A stretch of DNA of 64,000 bases from Pseudoneurospora amorphoporcata. Its lineage: Eukaryota > Ascomycota > Sordariomycetes > Sordariales > Sordariaceae. The stretch is taken from assembly GCA_033297205.1 (NCBI GenBank), contig MU859093.1, positions 124,001-188,000 of the forward strand, written 5' to 3'. Every line of letters starts with the position of its first letter. The first letter of the stretch is position 1. Under the pieces are notes generated by a model. That model saw nothing but the letters and a program-made list of their open reading frames with translations. It ran no database searches and was not told where the DNA came from. The position numbers and the translations under genes were made by a program. Below, piece after piece: positions 1 to 10,591 of the stretch.

Positions 1-993
1 TTCTTCTTCCTTCTCGGCGCTTATACCTTGTATGCCACCGAGCAACACGCGTATTGCGGTGCACAACATGGTTCATGGTGCAACACAGGTCTAGTCAGCT
101 GCAGTTTGACGGAGGACGAACACCGAGATGATTATTCAGAACCCCCTTTTCGCCGAGTCATCATCTCTGTGTACCTCATCGTCTTCACCAGAGCACTATC
201 GAGTGAACCTTGTCATTGCACGTTCGAGATTTTTCATTGATGCGCTCGCTGGATGCGGCAAAGCATTCGTGCCAAAGAGACACGAAGCCGGCAGTGAGAT
301 ATCCTCGTTGTCGTGTAAGCTGACTCCTGAACCACAACCACTGTAACCAAAGCATGAACTGGGCCTCATTGAGCCCTGCAAGGAGGAATTGAATAGCGGG
401 ATCATCCAAAAAGCTTGTCATGATAGGCCCTTTGGTCAATCACCACCACCACCACAACGTTTTGTCCACAATTTCGGAGTGGCTGTTGAGACGGACATGT
501 AACTTGAGCTAACTGACCACACCACGATCCTTCACCCGACAAGGTAACCATTAAACAGATTCAGCCGCTCCTTCAAGTGGAAATGGGTGCAGTAGCTCAA
601 GCGCCCACCCAGCCACAACGATATGTCGCTACCTCCCGTCATAGCGTTTCTACACACAACCTACCTCCACATGGTTGTAGTAGATCCTCGGACTTTCCGT
701 GTCCTTCGCATTCGATTACCTTGAACCCTGAGGATCTCTTTCTTCCCCTTTCCCATCCATCCATCCATCCATCCATCCATCTTTTCTGTCTCTGAACAAA
801 TCTCAAGCACGCTTGCTTTGTTTTGAAGGATGAAGCAAAGCCGATAGCATCCAGTTCCTAGCTTGGCAACGTCAACAGTGACATTATCTACCTCTAGCGT
901 AGCTGACGATCACTCTGAGTTTGTGTCACGAACAAGCAACAACAACAACAACTAAACAACATCAACATCAACCCTCCTCCCAAGAAAAAAGAA
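1..993. other. Upstream intergenic region and leader of the Apple/PAN-like gene
   Basis: No convincing gene is seen. Short ORFs on both strands lack protein-like composition. A (CATC)n microsatellite of about seven copies lies at 754-781 inside a pyrimidine-rich tract, the kind of sequence often found near fungal transcription starts. The last 60 bases before the start at 994 are rich in CAA/ACAAC, typical of an unstructured fungal 5' leader. Confidence 0.5.
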
Positions 994-2293
994 ATGGAAG
1001 ACAGATCCGCCCGGGCGGCCGCGAACGCCCCCGAGGTCGCAGCCTGGGAACATACTCCCTACCAAGGTATCGAACGAGCTCCCTCTCCTCAACGACCACC
1101 ACAACATATACTACACCCAGGAGGCCAACCAGGTCTAGAACCCGCGCCGCATTCCACCCTCGAAGTCAGCCCTCACCAACTTTCAGACAACGACAAACTT
1201 TCTTCATACGGTCCAACGTCCACCACTATATCCAGCAATGACACCTCGCCATACCCGACGTATGTCCTCCCTCAACCATACGGATATTCACAACATGCGA
1301 ACCTTGGCTCGGTACCAGGCACTAGCACGCTTGCGGGATCGGGCAGCACGGCTGGAGGAGGGATAGGTGGTGATAAGGAAGCTAGTAATGGGGATGGAGA
1401 TGACAACAAGGGCAAAGATGAGCGGTACTGTTTTGGTTTGGGGACGAAGAGGCAGGTGGCTTGGTCGCTGTTGGCGATTGGGATCTTTCTGATTGTGGTT
1501 GGTGTCGCGGTGGGTGTGGGTGTGGGTGTGGGTGTCAGTTCTGCGAAAGGGGGTGGTAAGAAAGATGGCGATAGGTGAGTTGTTCTTTTTCATTTCAAGT
1601 CGATGTCGGTTGAGGGAGTTAGTTCAAGGAAAGAGGGACGGCCGGATGGGCTCCGGAAACCTGAGGGTGACTTACTCCACCTCTCCGGTCTTGGCCCTCC
1701 GAGTCGGAGCCGGCATCGCTGAGTCCCCTGTATCCTCATCCCCGAGCCTTCCCCGAACCCTTTCAAATCCATCATCCACAACTCACTTCCGCTAGTCCCT
1801 CGCTAACAACCAAATTTTACACAGCTCCTCAACACCAACCCCAACATCCTCAACCGCCCACCGCTCCTGGACACACACAGCCAACCTCCCGCCACCCACC
1901 GCCTACGCCACCATCACCCCCTCAACATCCATAATCTGCCCCTCCAATAACCTCACCCTTTACACTCCCTCAAATGGTACGACCCTCACCTCCTCCAGCC
2001 GTGGGAAAGGTTATCTGTTGATCTGCGGCCGAGACTACAGCTCGCTAGCGGGTGCCGAGGAGATTACGAACCGGGAAGCCGATTCGATCGAGACGTGCAT
2101 CGACCGGTGCGCCGAGGTGGATAACTGTATCGGGGCTGGGTGGGGCAATTATGAGGGGAAGCAGATTTGTTGGTTGAAGAGTCGGTTGGGAAATCCGGGT
2201 TGGACGCCCGATTGGTACATGGCGGTTAGGGAGGATGCAGTTTTGCATGATGGGAGTGAGGGAGGGTTGAGTGGGGATACGGAGAGTGGATGA
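994..2293 (+). CDS. Single-pass membrane protein with Apple/PAN-like ectodomain
   Basis: Two exons, 994-1574 and 1825-2293, give 349 residues. The donor GTGAGT at 1575 and acceptor ACAG at 1821-1824 join in frame. Residues 1-153 are a Pro/Ser/Thr-rich, probably cytosolic tail. Residues about 154-181 form one hydrophobic segment ending in alternating Val-Gly, encoded by a GTGGGT repeat. After a Ser/Thr-rich linker, the C-terminal part has a Cys-rich module: CGRDYSS, then ETCIDRCAEVDNCIGAGWG, then a CWLKS-type element. This is the pattern of fungal Apple/PAN-like domains, which bind protein or carbohydrate outside the cell. There is no N-terminal signal peptide, so a type II topology (C-terminus out) is inferred. 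The ligand is unknown. The gene converges on the ABC transporter at 3131. Confidence 0.8.
1510..1535 (+). repeat. (GTGGGT)n microsatellite inside the transmembrane segment
   Basis: About four tandem copies of GTGGGT encode the alternating Val-Gly stretch that forms the outer half of the predicted membrane helix of the Apple/PAN-like protein. The repeat unit is a whole number of codons, so copy-number change would keep the frame but alter helix length. Confidence 0.85.
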
Positions 2294-3130
2294 AACCGAC
2301 CTAGGCTTCGTTTTGGGGTTTTGATCTTGGATTGGGGTGGACTTCTGGATGGTATTGAGCAGTCTTTTTTGAACGCGCTGGGGCTATGGGTGCGGTTGGG
2401 ATCCGGGTTTACTGACTTGGGAAAGTATGAGATGGATCACGAAATGATGGGAATGATGTTGATTGAGGGATCCAGCTGACTGAGGCTGGAAGGGATCGCC
2501 AGCTATATAGAGCTGGCGATACAAAGAGGAGGAAGGTCTGCAAAGGAGGGGATTCTGGGAAGAGCCAGAACCGCTGTCAAAGAGGGTGCCTGCAGGGCAA
2601 AGGACTAGCGGTCTGTGCAGCAAACGCCCAGAATCTTCTCACAGAAAGACGTTAGTGATGGGAGAAGGATGTTTTGGTTTTCTGACATGGGTAGAAGGGA
2701 TACTGGTAGCATTGTGCCCAAAACCCAAGACAAGAAGCAAATAGACACCCACAGATGAATACCCCTTTTTCTAGGTAATTTTTTCTCGGGGGATGTGGCC
2801 GCAAGTCCATCGTTTGAGAGAAACAAAAGTGTTTCCATTTCATTCTTGATGTGTACAACTTTCACTTGGGGCTCATCAACGTCTCAGCCATAGAACTGGA
2901 GGTCATGCGAGATTCACCATATGTTATCTTTGTTCATTAAACAGTACGTAAAACCTATGTGTAGTAAGTAAACCGCCACCGGCTCTGCTTCAAAGGTATC
3001 AGCTCAAACATGAAGAGAAAAAAAAAAGAGAGAGAGAGAAAAGGCTGTCGCTAAAAGCACAACTTGTCAGACCCCATCTATGACCTCCCACTCACCCACA
3101 AACATAGTGCACCCAACCACTACATGGAAC
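2294..3130. other. Convergent intergenic region (two 3' ends)
   Basis: The interval lies between the stop of the Apple/PAN-like gene (+) and the stop of the ABC transporter (-). It should hold both 3' untranslated regions. No gene, RNA or repeat was recognised beyond a purine-rich AGAGAG tract near 3015-3045. Confidence 0.5.
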
Positions 3131-5400
3131 TCACTTCTTCAACTTCAACACCACCCAAGCAGCCAACCTCCATCCGACAATAATACAGAACATAATTCCA
3201 ATATCCCTCCCCTGTTTTCCCGGCTTATACCCATACTGATCCAACACACCCTGTCCCCTAATCAGACACTGATCTGCCAAATCGGTCTGGAACATGCACT
3301 GGCAATCGCTCCCATTCAGCCCCATCATCCCCTCCGGCAGCTTTCCGCAGGTATACACCCGATCCCTGAACTCGTTAATCATCATGTTCTCAAACACGTA
3401 CTTCTGGTAATCCCAGTAATGGAACACGTATTTGTAAAAGACATTGAGGACGGTAGGCTGCACCATGAACCCGTCGACGCTCATCCACAACCCATTCGCA
3501 AAAGCGACGAGAGCAAGCGAGATGACAAAGGAGGGGAAGAGTGAGGACATGAACACCACTAGACCTTCGGCGGCCAAAAGGTCGCAGAAGAGCCAGAAGA
3601 CCCAGGTGAAGAAGGCCTTGGCGGTGGGCTGGAAGTTGACGAGCCAGTAGGAGATGACGGAGAAGAGCAGGGAGAAGAGGAAGAGATAGGGAATGCCAAT
3701 CAAAAAATTGGAGATGATCAGGGCCGTCGGACCGTACAGCCCGTTGCGACGTTCTTTGATGTATTGGAAGTAGTCCTCGAGCCAGGCAGGGCAGTAGGCG
3801 ACGGCCATGAAGGACATGAAGGCGCAGCCGCTGTTGGTTGGTGGTAGGGCTGTTAGTTACCTAGCAAGTCGTTTTTTTTTTTTTCTTTTTCTTTGTGTGG
3901 TGGATGAGCGGAAGAGGGAAGGAGAGGATACTTACAAGAACAGAGCGTTGATGAAAGGAATGATGGATTCCTGCGCAGCATCCAGCCTCACCCAGACAGT
4001 ACCGACCATGATGGCGAGACCGAAGTACATGGCTGCTCTGATTCCATATGCCACCACATCGCGATAGCTCTTGACGAAACTCCGATGGAGTAGAGTTACC
4101 GTACTGCTGACCAAACTCGGCTTTGTCCCTTGCCCGGCGGTATCAACTTGCTCACCACCTCTTGCTTCCGCCTCCGCTACCGCAGCAGTCAGCTGTTTCG
4201 ATATCTCGGACCCTCGCCAAGCAGTCTGCATGTCATCCAAAGCCTTGACGGCCTCCTCGCGCTCGGAAGCAAAGTCGATATTAACCAAGTCCAACAAAAA
4301 CTCGGCCGGGTTGACATGGAGCGGCACCTCGTGCCCTAGTGACTCATAGTGCTCCGTGACGCCCGCGACAGGACCGAAGTAGTGCGTCTTGCCGGCAGAG
4401 AGGAGCATGATTTTATCAAAGAGGTTGAAAGTTGCCGTGGACGGTTGATGGATCGAAGCAATGACGATTAACTGTGTGTTTCGTGCGTTCTGTTAGCCAC
4501 CACTTCCAGTCCACTACCAAATATTTTCAACACAGGACCACAGAGGGGAAAAAAAAAAAAAAAAAAAAAAAACTCACATTATTCCTCCTAGCAACCCCCT
4601 TCAAATACTTGATCACCTCCCACCCAGCCTTACTATCCAATCCACTCGTCGGCTCATCCAAGAACAGGATCCTCGGGCAGGTAATCAACTGACTCGCCAC
4701 GCCCACCCTCCTCTTCTGGCCACCACTGATGCCCTTACGGATCGGCGTTCCGATCAGCGTGTCCTTCTGTTCTCGCAGTCCAAAGGCATCGAGTAACCCT
4801 TCAATCCTAGCAATCCGTTCCTTCTTGGGGAGAACCTTGGATGCGATAGCTAACCGGGAACTGAAGTTGAGCTCCTCCATCACGGTTAATGAGCCTATAA
4901 GGTGATCTTCCTGCTCGACGAAACGGGTTATCTGCCGGAAGGTGGAGGTGGGAGCGGGTTGGCCGTTGATGAGCACGGAGCCGGAGGTGGTGGTGGCGCC
5001 GCCGCGGCCCACATGGCGCATAGCCAGCATGTTGAGAAGACTTGTTTTCCCTGAGCCTGACGGGCCCATCAAGGCTAGGATCTCGCCTGGTGAAGGAAAA
5101 AGGAAGAGAGGTGTTAGTTGATGAGGTCTGGTACCTTGATGAAGAAGGTGAATATTAGAGACAACTGAAAGACGTACCAGCTTCTACGATGCCCTCCACA
5201 TTGTCGACAATGTTCTTGGGTTCCTTCGTCTCTCTGTCCTTAACTGTTACCGTGACGCCCTTCCAGCTGATATTTTTGACGGTGGTGTTGACAAGATGGG
5301 ATTCGGCAACGGCATGTTGTTCGATGTCGATGCCTTCGACGACCGGATTCTTGCGCTCGACCTCGGTGCTGTTCCCTGATGATGGGTTGGAGAAACCCAT
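3131..5400 (-). CDS. ABCG-family half-transporter
   Basis: Four exons, 5400-5178, 5086-4578, 4471-3936 and 3830-3131, give 655 residues in frame. The nucleotide-binding domain comes first, as in WHITE/ABCG half-transporters. It has Walker A GPSGSGKT at residues 82-89, ABC signature ISGGQKRR near 194, Walker B RILFLDE near 213-219 followed by PTSGLD, and an H-loop in ASIHQPS near 252. The C-terminal half carries about six hydrophobic segments and a Cys-containing loop before the last one, typical of ABC2-type membrane domains. At about 650 residues it is the normal size for a half-transporter, which must dimerise to work. The substrate cannot be told from sequence; family members export lipids, sterols or small toxic compounds. 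The intron after residue 244 begins GTGAG followed directly by 24 T. Confidence 0.92.
4549..4572. repeat. A24 homopolymer (T24 on the gene strand) at an intron 5' end
   Basis: A run of 24 A on the plus strand. On the coding strand of the ABC transporter it is a T run placed directly after GTGAG of the second intron's donor site. Confidence 0.9.
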
Positions 5401-6787
5401 TGTCGTTGATGTTGTAGTTGTCGGTCGATATGACTGATAGTAGTGAAGTATGAAACGATCTCAAAACCTTCAACCACGACGTTCCCTAGAGGTAAATAGA
5501 AAAACACATGGAATCCAACAGACACAACTTTCCCCCAAAAACACATTCCATATCTTCGAGGGTTCCATCCCGAGCCTTATATGTATCGTACATACCTCAA
5601 CAGTCACCGACCCTGCCCTCCATAACAGGTAAGGCTCTCGACCCTCCATAACAGGTATCTACCACAAACCTCGCCGACCAGTGCAACTCCAAACAAAGAC
5701 ATCCATACCACGTACATGGTCCCCGGTACGAGGAGTGTACAGTCCAATACTAGTTTGCTTGTTAGCCAGAGACCTCTAGTCAACTTTCCCAAAAGCGTTT
5801 TTATTTCTAATTAACGCGTATCTTACCTTGCCTATGCCGTTTTGGGAGTTGGATAATGCCATATTGATGTTTATTAATGCGCTTTCACACTCGAAACAGC
5901 CATCCACTTCTTTTGCATCTAAGAGGTTTATGACAACTTGGGAGAGATCTCGTCCAGTAGACCATGCGTACCGAGCTAACAAACAAACCACTAGCATTGG
6001 ATTTTGGATGGGAGGTACCCTACAGTATACCGTGCTACTACCGTACCTCTAGCGTACATATCGTTGTATTTTGCGGCGGCGCTGAGGATGGATGGGGATG
6101 GGAATGGAAATTGGAAAATGACTTACACGAACGTAGCATCCGCACACTGTTTGTCGTCAGCGCGTCGACGTTCTTTCCCTTGTATGTATGTCCCCCCTTG
6201 TTCCTACCTAGTTTATTACTCCGTCCGGGTGGTTTGACAAATGAGACAAAGTCCGGCGAAACGCCACGTCGCATTCTTTTTTGTGAGCAAGAAGGCAAGT
6301 GAGACAATCGTGATGTGAGGTACCCGACAAGAATCCAAAGAAAACATATTTTGTACATGCAACACCGTGTCTATCAGTCTGGTGGTATTGGCAAGGTCTC
6401 GGGTGTGGCTGCTGAAGCAGTTCATTCATTCATGTTCTTTTAGTGGCTGGCATCCCGTCTCTTCTTGCTTCCCCGAAAAAGTCACCTCGAAATCGTTCCA
6501 CCGTCTGGGGTATTCGTGAAGCGTCATCACTGTTGGTGATGTTTGCTTGGGCGCCACCAAATTCTCTCGAGAATAAAAAATGGACTGCCTTTCTGTACGC
6601 AGATCGAAGGAGGTAGGCAAAAGAGCAAAGTTTTGCTATGTATCGAAACAAGATGGCTTTGCCTGTGCCTTTTCTCCTTTGGTCGATCTTGACTGATCTT
6701 GGCTGTGGTCTTGATAAAAATACCTGCATACATGCAGCTACATAGCTAACTCCCCCGGGTGAGGGGCCAACGTTAGGTGCCAGGATT

Positions 6788-6819
6788 GCATTTTGCATTT
6801 TGCATTTTTTGCATTTTTT
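6788..6819. repeat. Short tandem GCATTTT repeat
   Basis: Four imperfect copies of GCATTTT, with growing T runs. No function is evident. Confidence 0.8.
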
Positions 6820-7146
6820 TTACATCGGAAAAGTTGAAGGCGGAGACAAGACCGTTTCCTTGCGTTAAAACGCAGACAACGTTGACGAGCCGATGATCAT
6901 TCGGCTTCAGGTGTTCAACGGAAAAAAAAAAGTTGGGTGTTGAGGAGGAATAGGAACTGACGACGGGTCAGCCAGATATCCCACTCTTCCGTACTGTTGT
7001 TCCCCGACCCGAAAAAGGGTTGCTGGATACACCTGTCCCTTGAAGAAAGAAACCTCTTCAGGGACGGGATGCCTATGCAGAGTGAGATGGAGGACGGTAT
7101 TTGGGGGCGTTTCCTCGGCTCAACTTGGCTTTGCCGATTCTCTTTG

Positions 7147-7147
<1 letters not shown>

Positions 7148-7189
<42 letters not shown>
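7148..7189. repeat. T42 homopolymer
   Basis: An uninterrupted run of 42 T. It lies in gene-free sequence and could be length-variable between strains or miscounted in the assembly. Confidence 0.9.
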
Positions 7190-7190
<1 letters not shown>

Positions 7191-10100
7191 GCTTTTGATT
7201 GCCTCTCTTTTTTTGGTGTCTTTTAGCATTCACATAAATATGCAAGCGCCATCGTATGATCCCTTCCGCATCTTTACGAAGCCTTCTTGAACAAACCCTG
7301 AGGCTTCAAAGAAAGGCAGCAAAGACACCAAAGACCGGCGTTCAACTGTGCTGGTTGCTTGGCATGTACATACATACCCAGATATTGCAGTTACGAAGTT
7401 TGACCTGTTGACTTTTGCGAGTTGGACCAAACCCGACCCAGGCACACCAGCGCCCGGGCTCCGGAGTATCTACGATAATGTGTTTGGTATTTGTCTTTGC
7501 GTCGGGCTTGGTAGGTATCAGCGTGGGCTGATCAGTTACCAGTTGTGTGGTTGATGATCGAAAGGGAGAGGAATGCTGAAGGATACGTAGGTACCTAGGT
7601 CCCCGAGCCTGGGATCTGTAACAATGGTTCAGGCGGGTTGCCGTGTTTGTTTGTTTGATCACGATCCCTTTTTTGCCCCGGAAAAGCAGAATAAAGTTTT
7701 GTTGTTATCCGATCAATCAAGCACTCTTTCCTCCTGGTCTCTCCCTTTGCTCCCTTTCCCTGTAGGTATCGTCTCAGCTTGTCTCGTCTTGTGACGGTGA
7801 TGAAGATCGTGCTGTATGCCGTCGACCCTCAAGGTCATCATGAGGTTAGGTTGCGTTCCTTTCTGAAGCCCTGAGCCACAGCGCTGACTGACCAACATAA
7901 CAAACACCATGAGCCTCCAATTAGCGCCAATCACCACCTAGTGATAGCCAGTAACCGAGCGCTACATAGATAGGTAGGCACGACAGGCCCGAGAAGCACC
8001 TGTTATTCGAATACCGTAGCATTGTGGTCCACATCCGCAAGGCTTCATGCACCCCCATCAACAGCGAGTCGTGAAACCTCAAAAGACAGCAAATTAACTC
8101 CGCAACGAGACGGAAATTCGCCGTATCTGGCTTTGGACTGACGTCTTGGCTTACCAAGTCTAATATGACCTCCATCCGGTCATATCAGCCCTGCAAACCA
8201 GGTTGGAGCAGATATCTTGTTCATCGAGTTTTCGACTCGTTCTTTGGGCACCGGAGAGCGGACTGGATGAACTCCGTCCATTGAACTCGACCATCGTGAC
8301 ATCGCGACAGTCAACTGTTGCATTCATTTGTACTTTGACCTTTTGTCTTGTTCGCATTGATAGGTTAGGTAGGTAACTTGACGCGCTCAACGGTACGGTA
8401 TGTAAGTAAGACCTATTTAACACCTCTGAAGATGTCCCCGAATGTTACGTACAATATTTGCTTCGCTTGTCGCAAACTGTTTCCTTGGAGTTGGAAAGAC
8501 TGTGTTGCGCTGGCGGCTGAGCATGTGCATACCTACCACGCCTAACTAGCCGAGCATGCTGTGCCGCTGAGGTTCATTGTCGTTGACGGCGACTGATTGA
8601 CGAGATAGTGTTGTGCTAGGGGTTCGTACATGTAGCTACGCTGAGATGTCCTTGTGAGGCGCAGGTTGGTTGGCGTGGCAGATAGGTTGGGTTACGTGGA
8701 TTGACGGATGTCGCCGATTAGTCTTATTCGACATAACGGAGGAAAGGCTCGGGGTCTTGGTAGTTTATGTGACGAGTGGGATTCAAAAGACGAAATAGGG
8801 GAATTGGGTTGATGAGGCTCTTGCTGGAAAAGAATTGGGTGGATGTGGTGTGGTGTGCGATGAGATGGTCGGATGCGTCGCCGGCCGGCCGGCTGTCTCG
8901 GCTCTCGGTAGGCTAGGCTAGTGATGGTCTAAGCCCCGGCAGGGCAACCATCATTCATTCAGTTCCCGTAATTTCACACTTGACAACCAACAATCCTAAA
9001 CCATAGATGGCGATGTCTCAAAACTCGGCGACGGAGCAAAACACTCGCCAAGTCATGACGAACGTCGCCGACATCCAAGGATTGATATCACCCAAGACAA
9101 GTGTACTGGTAGTCCACCACCACCAGGCTGTCTCTTCGGCTAGACAACCCCATTTCAACCCTTTAACTCCGAGGTGATGGGTGGGTATCACAAGCCCTCC
9201 TAGATTGCAGAAGCCAGATCCCGTACGGCGAAGCCGGCTGCTGACAACCATGTGTTCCATGTGCTCCATGTGGACGTCGTCGACTCGTCAGGTGTGCTGC
9301 GCCATATGGCTCCATCGAAGTACGAAAAGGTGCCACCCATCCGCATGGAGGTGGTCCCCGTTCCAGTCTGTCTGGCATTCCGTCTCCTTGTAACCGAACG
9401 TAACTCACGTCGCCGATGGCTATCCCCGGGCGGGCTCAAGGTTCAGCGAGCAGATCCGGGGTTCCAGATGTCTTGGTATATAGACTTTGGACGTTGTACT
9501 CGCTAGTCCTTTCGGCCTTCTAGATTAGATGCCCGGTACACGGAGGAGAGACGGGGATATCTAGCGAGTCGACACGAGGTAGCCGAGACAACGAAGGATT
9601 TTGACGCTCTGGCGAGTGGCAAATGGTGATGTTGTAGGTCCCCGTCGTCCCTGCAAGGCTCTTCGCCAACGTATAAGAGCCCGTTATGGCCGTGACCAAA
9701 CCCGAATGGTCGCCGTATAGCTTGGCGAGCAGACCGAGGTGTTCACCTTCCAAGTGTGATGGAGCGTACCATAGAGACACTCGGCGACCTTGTTCTTGAT
9801 GTTACCCAACGACGCTCTGAACCGTCGACAACTCAACAACGCAGCTGGACAGGGGGCCACAGGTGAACCCGAAGTGCAACTCAGGGGAGGTGTCTTAGCG
9901 GAACCATCGCCGACTTCCCTAGCTGTAGCCCTATGATAGGGCTTCCAGCAGGCCGGGATTGACCCCATAGCATCGCCGTTCGGCGATGTCGTACACGTGT
10001 ATATGCAGCATCCGTTGACACCGGAGCACGCCGGGATCTACATGCCCGCACTGACTAGCCGACATCCAATAGCAGAGTCAGGAGTTTGGCCCTCTCAGCT

Positions 10101-10443
10101 CGGCGAGGTGCCCGAGGGGCAAAACTATCAGCAAACGGTTGGATAACATTTGTAACACTCAAAGGAAAAACCACTTACTTGGCCGTTCAGGGACTTGGTA
10201 GCATCCTCACATCGAAGAGTGAACGCCGAAAACCCACCCCGTTTAAAAGACCGATAACCAATGATGATATTTAGTAGGATATTTTCATGTAACCCCAACC
10301 TATAACCAAGCAACCAAGCGAGCCCAAGCGTACTGTAACTACCTTACTTGCTCGCGAGGCACGGCACTCTTTAAGGCGTGCGTCCGCGCACGCCCCTGTC
10401 GTCCTTGTCGTTGTTTTGAAAATCAAAAAAACCAAGAGCTGAC

Positions 10444-10471
10444 TATATAAGTACAAGACCCCCCCCCCCCC
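10444..10471 (+). promoter_or_regulatory. Possible core promoter: TATATAAG followed by a C13 tract
   Basis: TATATAAG begins at 10444 and is followed within ten bases by 13 C and then CT-rich sequence, the layout of a fungal TATA promoter with a pyrimidine-rich start region. The next gene on this strand is not recognisable. Transcription would run antisense into the 3' end of the Zn2Cys6 gene. A chance match is quite possible. Confidence 0.2.
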
Positions 10472-10591
10472 TCCTCCTCATCCTCTACCTTCTTTACAAG
10501 TATCGATGTCATTCATACCTCACCTTGGATCCCCTTCAGCTCCTTTATCCCAAACCAAGACAAGACGAATTACCTCACTGGCGCCGTCAGA

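Larger units (their letters stand above)
5401..10591. other. Large gene-poor interval (5.2 kb)
   Basis: No coding region is supported: ORFs are short, overlap on all frames and look random. It should include the ABC transporter promoter, next to 5401, and the 3' end of the Zn2Cys6 gene, next to 10591. Contents seen are tandem GCATTTT units (6788-6819), a T42 run (7148-7189), several TAGGTA/TACCTA words (about 7587, 7965, 8366, 8530), a CCGG palindromic cluster (8880-8894), and a TATATAA box with a C-run (10444-10471). Confidence 0.5.

Noticed and set aside
185..439. 84-codon minus-strand frame at the left edge
   Set aside because: No domain, no splice context and competing frames of similar length; looks random.
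6430..6798. 122-codon minus-strand frame
   Set aside because: Composition looks random and other frames overlap it; no homology recognised.
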